The notes: generated by a model not told the origin, from the letters alone. Shown: positions 16,176 through 24,981, numbered from the stretch's first letter. The stretch is 64,000 nt of DNA from Corallium rubrum (GCA_964035015.1 OZ035997.1:69894132-69958131); one strand, 5' to 3'. Numbers and translations are program-made.

Positions 16176-16250
16176 GCGTACGCTGTCCAGACATGGTTAT
16201 CACTTGAAAATACAGTTCTCAAATGATAGGAATGTCGTGCCAGCGCAGGC
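16176..16250. ncRNA. Hairpin e (pre-miRNA-like)
   Basis: 27-nt arms (16176-16202, 16224-16250) pair at most positions with scattered mismatches. The 21-nt loop can pair further at its ends. Confidence 0.5.
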
Positions 16251-16308
16251 AGATTAAAAATTTAAAGAGAAATATAAAGATTCCACACCAACAGATTTTT
16301 TATCTCAT

Positions 16309-16360
16309 TTACAAGTATGAATGGATAGTACTTGACATAATTATTCATTTGTTCTTGTAA
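16309..16360. ncRNA. Hairpin f (pre-miRNA-like)
   Basis: TTACAAG pairs with CTTGTAA at the base; after an internal mismatch the stem continues with AATG-ATA pairs, leaving a ~10-nt loop. Confidence 0.45.
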
Positions 16361-16408
16361 CGGAGAAGAAGACTATTTTTTTTTTGGAAGCTTCCGTCTC
16401 AAGGTTTT

Positions 16409-16470
16409 TTCAAAAACAAAACGATTTTAAAATAAATTTTTTTTTATTTCAAAAACGTTTTGTTGTTGAA
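16409..16470. ncRNA. Hairpin g (pre-miRNA-like)
   Basis: Near-perfect ~27-bp stem: TTCAAAAACAAAACG pairs with CGTTTTGTTGTTGAA and continues into A/T-rich pairs. Confidence 0.5.
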
Positions 16471-16584
16471 CACTGGAGTTTCATTTTACGAGGAGAAACA
16501 AAAAATCACTCATTGGAAGAAGATTACAATAAATGAAAAGAAAACAAAACAAAGGAAAAGACAACTCTGATAGTGTACTTGGTT

Positions 16585-16621
16585 ACCATCTTTGCCAGCG
16601 CTTCCTTCGCAAAGCTTTGGT
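16585..16621. ncRNA. Hairpin h (weak)
   Basis: Short stem of ACC(A)...TTTGC with GCAAAG...GGT around a CAGCGCTTCCTTC loop. Longer alternative pairings exist over 16546-16660; it is the weakest member. Confidence 0.25.
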
Positions 16622-16710
16622 TCTGATGGTGTCTTGGTACTCCGTCATTTCCAGCGCTTTATGGAGGAAGATAATTACAATGAAAAGAACAAAGGAGAGA
16701 CAAAAAAAAA

Positions 16711-16772
16711 AAAGCTTTGAAATAAGGCTGCTTCAGTACAAATTCTCGAGCAGACTTTTTTTCAAAGCTTTT
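16711..16772. ncRNA. Hairpin i (pre-miRNA-like)
   Basis: AAAGCTTTGAAA...GCTGCT pairs with AGCAG...TTTCAAAGCTTT with a 16-nt loop. Its 3' arm and downstream linker are directly repeated at 16897-16945. Confidence 0.5.
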
Positions 16773-16832
16773 TTTTCGTCTGTTGGTTTTATGGAGGAAG
16801 ATTACAATAATGATGAAAAGAAAACAAATTGC

Positions 16833-16888
16833 GAGGGTAGAGAAGGAACGATGTATCGATAGCGATACTCCGTTCCTTCTCTAGTCTC
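16833..16888. ncRNA. Hairpin j (longest continuous stem)
   Basis: GAGGGTAGAGAAGGAACG pairs with CGTTCCTTCTCTAGTCTC. The interior (GTATCG, ATAG, CGATAC) closes on a four-base loop, giving about 24 paired positions. Confidence 0.55.
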
Positions 16889-16976
16889 ACGATCATGTTT
16901 TTTTCAAAGCTTTTCGTCTGTTGGTTTTATGGAGGAAGATTACATGATGAAAGAAATCACAAGGAGAAAACAATGT

Positions 16977-17040
16977 GGTAAAAACCTTTGGAAAAGTCTG
17001 CCCTGAATATCTCTGGCAGCCTTCTTGAAAGGTTTTCGCC
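16977..17040. ncRNA. Hairpin k (pre-miRNA-like)
   Basis: 26-nt arms: GG(T)...AAAACCTTT...CTGCC pairs with GGCAG...AAAGGTTTTCGCC; the loop is about 12 nt. Confidence 0.5.
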
Positions 17041-17108
17041 TGTTGTATTCGTTTATGGAGGATTACAAAAGAAATAAAGAAAGAAAAGACGAGAATGTTG
17101 GTCTTGAA

Positions 17109-17164
17109 CACGTGATGATAAAAGAAAGTCTTGTCTAGCTGGTCTCTCTTCTTTCATCATGTTG
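17109..17164. ncRNA. Hairpin l (pre-miRNA-like)
   Basis: CA(C)GTGATGATAAAAGAA pairs with TTCTTTCATCATGTTG, with inner mismatches and a ~10-nt loop. Confidence 0.45.
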
Positions 17165-17218
17165 CTAAAGACGAAAAAAGAAATTTACAAGAACAGGAAG
17201 ATGATTATTTAAATGACT

Positions 17219-17271
17219 CTTTGGCAAAGAACTTGTCTATCATTTAATAGATCGACCTTTCTTTTCCAAAG
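17219..17271. ncRNA. Hairpin m (pre-miRNA-like)
   Basis: CTTTGGCAAAGAA...TCTAT pairs with ATAGA...TTTCTTTTCCAAAG; the loop is about 5-7 nt. Confidence 0.5.
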
Positions 17272-17353
17272 CTTTATTTATTTATTTATTTAACATTACT
17301 CATTAGCATGGAGGAAGAAGATTACAATAATGATGAAAAGAAACAATATTTTA

Positions 17354-17404
17354 GATAAAGCTTTAAAAAATACTGATACCCATTATTTTTTTAAAACTTT
17401 ATCC
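17354..17404. ncRNA. Hairpin n (pre-miRNA-like)
   Basis: GATAAAGCTTTAAAAAATA pairs with TATTTTTTTAAAACTTTATC around a GATACCCAT-type loop. Confidence 0.45.
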
Positions 17405-17463
17405 CAAATATCGGAAAAAAGACACATCGCTGCAGACGACGAAGAAGAAGAAGAAAAGGCTTG

Positions 17464-17536
17464 CTATTGAAACACTATGATAAAAGAAGACTTGTAAAAC
17501 TAGCTAGTCTTCTTCTTTATAATAGTCTTTCAATAG
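17464..17536. ncRNA. Hairpin o (long stem)
   Basis: CTATTGAAA...ACTAT...AAAGAAGACT pairs with AGTCTTCTTCTTT...ATAGT...TTTCAATAG; about 26 pairs with internal bulges and a 13-nt loop. Confidence 0.5.
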
Positions 17537-17650
17537 TATTTTCAAACACAAAAGATATTCTTCAGGTGGTGATAAAGAAGAAGAAAAACAAGATGTCCTT
17601 TTAGCAAACAACCACAATGATATCACGCGATATTATCAATAATGTATTTT

Positions 17651-17713
17651 AGATGAAGCTTTACCAAAAACGGTAAGTATTTACTGCTATCCGTCTTTGC
17701 TAAAACTTCATTT
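17651..17713. ncRNA. Hairpin p (family A, TTTAC loop)
   Basis: The 29-nt arms pair at about 22 positions around a TTTAC loop. Relative to hairpins c and r the stem differs in sequence but keeps its pairing. Confidence 0.55.
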
Positions 17714-17763
17714 ACATATATTATTCACATATCATGTTGCTAAAGACGTATAAAAACGAAGAC

Positions 17764-17842
17764 AAAGCTTTTCTCTTGGTGACCCAACGCGCAAAAAAAA
17801 ATCACAATTTCTGTGCTCTGGGTCTCCTCAAGAAAAAACTTT
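17764..17842. ncRNA. Hairpin q (pre-miRNA-like)
   Basis: AAAG(C)TTTTCTCTTGG-GACCCA pairs with TGGGTC-CCTCAAGAAAAAACTTT; the loop is about 32 nt. Confidence 0.45.
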
Positions 17843-17945
17843 AAAACTGATGTGAAGAAGTCAAAGAAAGAAAGAAAAGAAAAGAAAGAAAGACTGTTGG
17901 ATCCCCAGATGTAAAAATTACAATAATGATAAAAGAAGATATTAT

Positions 17946-18010
17946 AGATAAAGCTTTAGAATAAGATGATTGTCATTTACTGATAATCGTCTTTTTGTAG
18001 AGCTTCATTT
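17946..18010. ncRNA. Hairpin r (family A, TTTAC loop)
   Basis: 30-nt arms with more than 20 Watson-Crick pairs and several G-U pairs close on a five-base TTTAC loop, the same loop as hairpins c and p. Confidence 0.55.
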
Positions 18011-18072
18011 ACATATCAGTCATCAAAAGAAACCAAAAAAAAAAAAAAACGATTTTTTTAAAAATGGATAAA

Positions 18073-18131
18073 AAGATGTTTTAAATAAAGCTTTAGAATT
18101 ACTAATTCCCTCTTTTTTTCTACATCTTCAT
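18073..18131. ncRNA. Hairpin s (pre-miRNA-like)
   Basis: AAGATGT...AAA...AAAG pairs with CTTTTTTTC-ACATCTTC. It shares the ATAAAGCTTTAGAAT block with hairpin r. Confidence 0.4.
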
Positions 18132-18179
18132 TTACATTTCGATAAAAAAATATTACTAAATAATCACGCGACTAAGATT

Positions 18180-18649
18180 TCACAATCACTTCAACCTGGC
18201 TAGCGAGAGCGATACATCCGGTGTAGTGCTACTACTGCTGCTGCTGAGAAGAAACATATCGCTTAGCAAAACAGCACCAACATTTGCGATATTCATATAT
18301 TATAAATGTTGCATGTGTCGGTGTTTGTATTGTTATGATAATAAACCAACACACCCAGCAAACTGCACACAACACACGCACGCAGAACAATAAACCACAA
18401 GAAACACACACACCATACAACGCACACCTCATCGCCCCCGCACCACCCCACAACACCCACCCCAAAAAACACACACACAACCCTCCTAAAAAATAATATG
18501 CTAATGAGATGAGCCAACACCCACTCTCGAACACCCCCCGGCCAAAATTATGCTAATTTCATACATGCTCGACGCTCATTGGCTAATGGAAAAAATAACG
18601 CAATCTGATTGGTTAAAAACTAGTGCCAGGCCCCAACACATTAAAAAAA
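18180..18649. other. Virus-to-host transition, CA-rich strand-biased region
   Basis: No gene is seen. 18340-18485 is almost devoid of G on the plus strand, with long C/A runs. It is followed by two ATGCTAAT octamer-like sites (about 18502 and 18550). Base composition and coding style change here, so the right end of the viral element probably lies between about 18.2 and 18.6 kb. No terminal inverted repeat can be defined because the other end is outside the window. Confidence 0.4.
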
Positions 18650-19140
18650 ATGTATATTGTTCCATGACTACTTTTGTCTAAGATAATCTTAGCAGCCTTA
18701 TTCTGTAGTACTTGTAAATTTTTCATAAGTATGACATTTTTGTCACCCCATACAACATCTGCATAAACAAATAGTGGCAGAACTAAGCCGTTATAAAATA
18801 AGAGGCGCGCTTTATAAGGTAGTAAATGCTTAATTCTTCTTAAAAGACCTAACCTTTGATTAATTTTAGATGATAAATAATATATATGATATGACCATGT
18901 ATTTAAAGTTATTCACACTAGTAATTTCATAATCTAATCAAAAATAGATACTGATAACGACCTAATATCTCAAGCTTACAGTTACTACCTATAAGCATAT
19001 ATTTGGGTTTTTCTAAGTTTAAAGTCAGCTTGTTCTCATTTAGCCATTTAGCTACAGTTAAAAGATCTTCGTTTAATTCTTTTTCGAGATCTTGAAGTTT
19101 TGTGTTATAACAATATAGTACCGCATCATCATTGTAAAAT
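18650..19140 (-). mobile_element. Non-LTR retrotransposon fragment (3' part of reverse transcriptase)
   Basis: Read on the minus strand, interrupted frames give an Asp-Asp box followed by a Leu-x-Trp-Leu-x2-Asn-Lys-Leu segment (KWLNENKLTLN). Further on comes the INQRLGLLRRIKHLL...FYNGLVLPLFVYADVVWG region typical of the end of CR1/Jockey/RTE-like reverse transcriptases. Stops and frameshifts make it dead. It is the first clear host-type repeat after the viral part. Confidence 0.7.
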
Positions 19141-19159
19141 TATTATTATCCAATCATTT

Positions 19160-19850
19160 TCTATATACCTTCCCATTAATCTGCGGTACTCCTTCAATGC
19201 CTCCATAGCCTGGGATGAATGTTCTGACACAGTTCCGACTTGTGGGTGGCAAAGTGGATTTTTACGGAAGACGCATTGAATCTAGTTAGCCAAAACTTTT
19301 CCTTCTCTGCCCTTGGCTTCTTGAAGCATATTAAACATATGGCCATTGACGTGCGCCCATGACCATCATTTTTTGACCTTTTTGCTTGAGGAGCGGTAGA
19401 ATCATGGGTAGTTGAACCACTTCGTCGTTTGAAAAAGTCAGCAAATGCTATAAAAAACATTGCCAGTGTTAAGAAAAAAGTTATCTTAAATATTATTCGT
19501 TTCATTTTTTACAAGTTTGTGGGTTGACTATAGATTCCACAACTTGAAAATTAATTAATACTGCAATATAATTTTATATGAAAAAATATATCATTTGTAT
19601 AAGCTAAGTATCTGACATTTTCCACCAATCGTCTTTTTCTTTGGAATAACTTCCACCGGCACCCCCACTATATCATCCGTTGGCTGAGCCTGAATTGATT
19701 CTGACGGCACAGATGATTTCGCTACACAAACGGAACACATGACTGAGGTGCCATATCCTTCTTCCACGCTAGATTCGCCACATCGTAGGATCACATGGCA
19801 TGGTTTCTTGCACGATTTGCACCAATGAGACCCACATTACATATTGCATG
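19160..19850 (-). pseudogene. Remnant of a zinc-finger transposon gene
   Basis: On the minus strand, 19850-19591 holds a Cys/His module (CKSCKKPCHVI...CG...EEGYGTSVMCSVC), a treble-clef pattern found in SCAND3/KRBA2-like transposon-derived proteins. After a gap with a good acceptor (TTTTTTATAG before CATTTGCTGAC), 19475-19160 encodes FADFFKRR and a CLIC...H-x4-H pattern resembling a BED finger. A stop and a phase change follow. It is probably part of a decayed DNA transposon; the family is not certain. Confidence 0.4.
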
Positions 19851-20960
19851 CAACACAAACACGAACACACCGTTAAATATACAATGGCATAGTTTATTAT
19901 ATATATCAGGTGATTTGCAGCTTGGTAAATTAAAAAAATTGCTATTCAAGCTTTCGGAAACTCAGAAAAATGGGGTGTTTGTACTCCGAGTAATGAGTAA
20001 AATAAGATCAGTTGATTTTATACTGATATTCATGCGTCTCATATCGGTTATTGGGCTGGGTAATCATTTACATACAGTAGTTCCGTATTGAGAGTGGGGG
20101 GCACTTCTAGTTGCCGGTTAGATGCTCTTGTCACTCTACAGTCTATAGTCTACAGTCTACACTGAGCTACAAAGGCTCACCTGGCGAGCGAATAATTTTT
20201 TTGTGGGTTCGCGGAGGGCAGCCGGCGGCCGCTATTACTGGCAACGAGCCCGCGCTGCTCCTCGCAAGGAATAACGTCTGCGTCTCGAGTGCAAAAATTC
20301 CATACAGATGACGTATCAATGCCCAGAATCTGCGCATCGCTTCTGATTGGTTACTCTCCGAATAATTAATTACGGCTCGACTCAAATGGTCACACCAAGA
20401 CCAAAATACATGGTCTTTCTGTCTTAAATCACAACGCGAAAGCCTAATGTTTGTCAACAAAGAAAACTCGATAGCTATTCTATTCACAACGAGTTAGTTC
20501 GATTTGTGATAAATTGCACAATTTCTTATCGAAATCAAATGAGTCTTGCCTGCTTGCTGTTTAATCTTTAAATAGCCGTAACGTAGCAACGTGATCCTAA
20601 AATAGATTTCTCACGCTTGAGAAACAACGTTGCCACGTTTCAGTTTTTTATATCCTTGTTATTGTTATTATTCTTATTAAAGTTCTGCATATTTATGGAA
20701 TCAGATTGCGGTGTTTGCTAAAAAATTCAATAAGCGTCTTGGCTGGCATGCATACGCATAGTTTATATTTGTTCTTGTGAGAGTCTTTCAGTATTTCTTA
20801 CCTTCAGAACTGGACATGATAGAAAATCTAAAGTGCGGTAGTGCACTACAGCACTAGTTTGTAGCAAGTAATGCAGTATAAACGATTTATAGTTGAAGAG
20901 AAAAGAAATTATATCAATATTATTTCTTTATATACTTTTGCAATTTGTTATAAAAACATT
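19851..20960. other. No gene; repeat-derived AT-rich and CpG-containing sequence
   Basis: No supported coding sequence. A GC-rich block near 20170-20300 (GCCGGCGGCCGC) resembles multicopy non-coding repeats of anthozoan genomes (recalled, not checked). Confidence 0.35.
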
Positions 20961-21494
20961 TTATAATTTCTTAGCGTGTACTAAGGATTTTGGGTGAAGG
21001 AAAATTCGAGTGTAGAACATATACATTTTGAGACCAAACCGGGACCAGTTGCGAAAAATGCAACTACACAGGCCTTCTGGCAGGAATTGAACCCACGACC
21101 TTGCGATTCTAGTGCAATGCTCTGACCACTGAGCCACGGAGGGCGTTGCCGAGAGCTTGATCGCGAGTTCTGTATATATAAGAAGGTGGTAATGCCAGGA
21201 GAGAATTGAGTATATTATAAGTAATATTGGGCATTTCACTCGATTACATAGCGTGTACTAAGGATTTTGGGTGAAGGAAAATTCGAGTGTAGAATATATA
21301 CATTTTGAGACCAAACCAGGACCAGTTGCGAAAAATGCAACTACACAGGCCTTCCGGCAGGAATTGAACCCACGACCTTGCGATTCTAGTGCAATGCTCT
21401 GACCACTGAGCCACGCAGGGCGTTGCCGAGAGCTTGATCGGGAGTTCTGTATATATAATCGAGTGAAATGCCCAATATTACTTATAATTTCTTA
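20961..21494 (-). mobile_element. Dimeric tRNA-derived SINE with 13-bp target duplication
   Basis: Two ~205-bp near-identical units (about 20974-21182 and 21250-21458) each contain, on the minus strand, a tRNA-like A box (TGGCTCAGTGGTCAGAGC) and B box (GGTCGTGGGTTCAATTCC). The whole is flanked by TTATAATTTCTTA at 20961-20973 and 21482-21494. The second unit is bracketed by an inverted repeat (ATAAGTAATATTGGGCATTT and its complement). Confidence 0.75.
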
Positions 21495-22084
21495 CCTGTT
21501 AATACTGTTATTGCAATTTGCGATGGATAACCGACCGTCCGACACCAACAGATTACAGAAAAACGAAATATAAACCACAGCGAATTAAACTTTCAAAACG
21601 ATCAATCAAAACGAGAGCGCAAGAGAGAACCTGGATAAAACCTTGAATGATCACCAAACAGACTAAAATAGATAGAAGCTAACACACTATCACAAAGAAT
21701 ACCCCGGCACCGCGCAATCAGATATCATATTTGTGACAGCCCATTGGTCGAACGCAAAATACGAAACCGCAGTTGCTGCAGCAGCATTTCCTGTCACCTT
21801 GTACGCCCACACCAAAAAAAATTGCGCCTGCAGAAAATTTTAACGACTACACCCACGCGCGCAATTTTTCTCGCGATTGTGCGTTCGCGCGGAATTTTTT
21901 GCGTGGCCGCTCCCAATTGAGCGGCCGCGCGGATTTTTTTTTGCAATTTTGCGGTCGCGGCCAATTTTCTTCATGATTTTCGCGGCTGCGGCCAATTTTC
22001 TTCACGATTTCGCGGCCGCATAAATTAGGTCTGAAAATCTCGCGACGGATATATCCGTTGCGAGGTACAAACTTTCCAGTCTGA
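21495..22084. other. No gene; CpG-rich low-complexity stretch
   Basis: 21850-22020 is rich in GCGGCCGC-type blocks, with a ~30-bp unit (GCGGCCAATTTTCTTCA) repeated twice. No supported gene. Confidence 0.4.
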
Positions 22085-22190
22085 CTTGGGCTGTGATTTA
22101 AGTCCAAATTATTCGAACATTTGGCAGACAAAGCAAGAAAAGACTTACATAAAATTTTCGAAGAATTTGGACTTAAAATCACAGCCCAAG
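22085..22190. repeat. Inverted repeat at the 5' edge of the Penelope-like fragment
   Basis: TTGGGCTGTGATTTAAGTCC at 22087-22106 is complementary to the first coding segment near 22165-22190 (GGACTTAAAATCACAGCCC). The element folds back on itself, a configuration known for Penelope-like insertions. Confidence 0.7.
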
Positions 22191-22930
22191 CAAATATACA
22201 TGTAACAAACTTTCTAGATGCAACATTCGACTTAAAAAATGGAACATACAAACCCTATAGGAAGCCCAATGACGATCCGCTTTATGTTAACAAGCTCTCA
22301 AACCATCCACCTAGTATTTTAAAACAACTCCCAGCATCCATAATTAAGCGCATTTCACTCCTTTCATCAAACTGCACAACATTCCAGGAGTCTGCACCCA
22401 CATACCAAAATGCATTACACCACAGCAATTTTAACCAACAATTAGTATACACGCAAGCTAATGAGGAAACAAGCCAACCACATACGAAGCGACATAGGAA
22501 CATCATTTGGTTTAACCCACCATACAGCAGGAATATTGGAACACATAGGACGATGTTTCTTAAACTTAATTGACAAACATTTCCCACCACACAAGCTACA
22601 CAAGATTTTCAACAGAAACACAGTAAAAGTTAGTTATAGCTGCATGAACAACATTAAATCCACAATCACGAAACACAACTCATACATCCTTAGAAAAAAT
22701 GAAGGAAAAAACAATAGCACAAGTGGTTGCAACTGCAGAAATAAAGATCAGTGCCCACTCGGTGGGCGATGTTTGACGAACAACATCATATATAAAGCAA
22801 CTATTTCGACAAACAACACTAATGAAACTAAGCATTACATAGGCAAACAGTTTTAAGACAGCAAACAGTTTTAAGGAGCGATACAGAAACCACACCGAAT
22901 CTTTTCAAAACAAAAAAGGTAGGAATGCAG
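22121..22930 (+). mobile_element. Penelope-like retroelement fragment (RT end and GIY-YIG endonuclease start)
   Basis: Successive frames give a segment of the reverse transcriptase (FGLKITAQANIHVTNFLDATF...GTYKPYRKPND), a KRHRNIIWFNPPYS motif, a KLHKIFNRNTVKVSYSC motif, a CxC...CPLGG Cys cluster, and finally HYIG (from the GIY-YIG endonuclease) and FKERYRNHTESF. That order is the signature of endonuclease-bearing Penelope-like elements. At least two frameshifts break it. Confidence 0.85.
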
Positions 22931-23012
22931 GAAGCGCACCATCAACCCACACACCCAGAAGCGCACCATCAACCCACACACCCAGAGGCGCACCTTCAAC
23001 CCACACACCCAC
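22926..23012 (+). repeat. ~25-bp tandem repeat, three copies
   Basis: AGCGCACCATCAACCCACAC plus ACCCAG repeats three times with small changes at the end of the Penelope-like fragment. Confidence 0.75.
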
Positions 23013-23197
23013 TAGCATTGACGTAACCAACCCAACCAATTTAAGACAGCGCCGAATCGAAAATCTTCACCCGCCCAAAGATCGCCCAGCGTGAAACTGA
23101 CAGTAGCGACCATCAAGTTTTGAAGTAAGCCCACTAATTGTATTTTCACTCTATCTTTACGGTATTGAGCACTTTTCGACATTTCGCGAGCAAAACT

Positions 23198-23308
23198 TTG
23201 TTTGTTTGTTTGTTTGTTTGTTTGTTTGTTTGTTTGTTTGTTTGTTTGTTTGTTTGTTTGTTTGTTTGTTTGTTTGTTTGTTTGTTTGTTTGTTTGTTTG
23301 TTTGTTTG
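23198..23308. repeat. (TTTG)n microsatellite
   Basis: About 28 uninterrupted TTTG units. Confidence 0.95.
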
Positions 23309-23318
23309 AATATGTTTG

Positions 23319-23319
<1 letters not shown>

Positions 23320-23404
<85 letters not shown>

Positions 23405-23448
23405 TTTCATATATATATATATATACTTTCATATATATATATATATAC

Positions 23449-23499
<51 letters not shown>

Positions 23500-23551
23500 A
23501 TATATATATATATATATATTTATTTATATATATCTATATATATATATATAC
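23320..23551. repeat. (TA)n microsatellite with ACTTTC interruptions
   Basis: Long TA runs broken by ACTTTCA at several places. Confidence 0.95.
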
Positions 23552-23641
23552 GTTGGGTTTGCGACACGAAAGCCGTACAGTGCTCAATACAGTACTGTAG
23601 AGCGTTCATATAAGTGCTAAGACGGTTAAAAAAATTAAAAA

Positions 23642-23686
23642 ACTGCTACTCGAGTTTCACGCTCAGCCTTTGCTGGCGATCATCAG
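23642..23686 (-). ncRNA. Hammerhead-ribozyme-like motif, left arm
   Basis: Mirror copy of the right-arm motif: CTGATGA at 23686-23680 and GAAAC at 23658-23654 on the minus strand. Confidence 0.5.
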
Positions 23687-23941
23687 ACTAATAAAATACT
23701 AAAATGTGCATAATAAAATCATTTAGGCTTAAAATTTCATGCATAAAACTTGTTCTCATGACGGCATTTGGCAAACAGTTCTGATCTTTTGCTCTTGATT
23801 ATGCATTTTAAATGCTCAAAAGGGAACACTCTTGAACAAAAGATCAGAACTGTTTGCCAAATGCCATCATGAGAACAAGTTTTATGCATCTAATCTTAAG
23901 CCTAAATGATTTTATTATGCACATTTTAGTATTTTATTAGT

Positions 23942-23986
23942 CTGATGATCGCCAGCAAAGGCTGAGCGTGAAACTCGAGTAGCAGT
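23942..23986 (+). ncRNA. Hammerhead-ribozyme-like motif, right arm
   Basis: CTGATGA (23942-23948) is followed by a stem-loop able to pair CGC-CAGC with GCTG-A-GCG, then GAAAC (23970-23974) and the self-complementary ACTCGAGT. Conserved core bases and order match hammerhead ribozymes known in Penelope-like elements. The 8-base palindrome would give a short stem III best formed as a dimer. Stem I is weak. Confidence 0.55.
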
Positions 23987-24015
23987 TTTTTAATTTTTTT
24001 AACCGTCTTAGCACT

Positions 24016-24269
24016 ATATATATATATATATATATATATGAAAGTAACGGCTGATTCTTGATGCTTCTATAATTTTCCGAAAGTAGTGGGCCCTAAGTAG
24101 CGGCCCTCCAAAAATAGTCAAATTCCAAGAAACTATAACAGCGGTGCCTTTGAACGTAGCATGTTTTTATAAAACACCTATTTACCGTGTTGACCGCTCT
24201 CTCAAATCCATCGAGGCTGGCCATAATTTCCGGGGAGTTTGCCTTTTCCCAGTCTGGTCCTTCTTTGTA
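24016..24269. other. No gene; (TA) run and unique sequence
   Basis: A (TA)n run at 24014-24039, then sequence without a supported gene. The minus strand shows short frames downstream of the pseudogene at 24284-24981. Confidence 0.35.
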
Positions 24270-24283
24270 GGCTTTCACTGTGA

Positions 24284-24981
24284 GTCTTTATGCCTCCCCT
24301 CCTCTTCACTTGTTGAACATGACCAGGAGTTCATTGGCACAGCTCGCATTAACAAGGCAGCTCTCCGCATTAGATTGCTTGAGGCCTTCAGCACTTTCCA
24401 CCATTTTCCTACGAATGTGCCGACGCAGCTCCTCGATGTTGTTGGCGAGGGGCAACATTTCCAACATTTCCGCTGAGAGTATTGAGTGAATGGTGGGAGA
24501 TCCAATAGCGCCACTCGCTCACCAACAACTTTTCGAAGCTGTCGGCGTCTTGTATAAGATCATAATACCTTTTCTCCTACAAAGCTTGGCAACAAATAAT
24601 GTTTACACATTTTTTAAGAGAGTGACCAAACTTTAATGTGAGCGAAGGAATGTCCACCCGCTGTACACCATCTTCCACATAAAAGTGGCAGAGCGTTTTC
24701 ACCCCCTGGACAACTGCATCGAACTTGCCTGGCTTGATAAATTCTGACAATTCAGCTTTGGTATTGCACTGATCTTCTCTTAAAACTTTCAATAGGCGTG
24801 CGAGTTCGCTCAATTTTTTAGATATAAGTTGAGCGTTTTTAGAACCAAGTTTTTCTATCAAAATGGATCCAAACTCCTTGATTATGGCATCGTTTCTCAC
24901 AATGACAGTAATGTCGTCTTTCTTCACGGAAGCTATTATTTTATTTAACATAGTATTTTCGTCTTTCGTAAGTCGTGGCAT
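24284..24981 (-). pseudogene. Unrecognised gene with in-frame TAG
   Basis: A 134-residue helical, Lys/Leu-rich frame starts at 24981 (Met-Pro-Arg-Leu-Thr-Lys-Asp-Glu-Asn). It ends at a TAG at 24577-24579, but the same frame continues for a further ~97 codons of similar helical composition (from Glu-Lys-Arg-Tyr-Tyr-Asp-Leu) to a second stop near 24284. A single premature stop is the simplest reading. No family is recognised. Confidence 0.4.

Larger units (their letters stand above)
15362..18131. other. Array of ~18 pre-miRNA-like hairpins at the viral right end
   Basis: About eighteen imperfect inverted repeats, mostly with 18-33-nt arms, mismatches spread along the stem and short loops, follow each other at 55-250-base intervals. 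They are separated by purine-rich linkers that reuse a motif close to TGGAGGAAGATTACAATAATGATGAAAAG. The size and shape match microRNA precursors. Inverted repeats look the same on both strands, so the transcribed strand cannot be told from sequence. Only one coding gene (15720-15923) interrupts the array. Function is inference: virus-encoded small RNAs, structural RNA, or DNA cruciforms. Confidence 0.7.
23613..24015. repeat. Near-perfect ~180-bp inverted repeat (Penelope-like terminal sequence)
   Basis: Arms 23613-23790 and 23837-24015 are reverse complements with few differences, around a 46-bp spacer. Each arm carries a hammerhead-like core. It follows the Penelope-like fragment and a TA microsatellite on both sides. 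Confidence 0.85.

Noticed and set aside
18232-18534. 100-codon frames on both strands
   Set aside because: They lie in the CA-rich low-complexity tract and have no coding features.
23138-23620. Long open frames encoding Val-Cys-Leu-Phe or Tyr-Ile repeats
   Set aside because: They are translations of (TTTG)n and (TA)n microsatellites.
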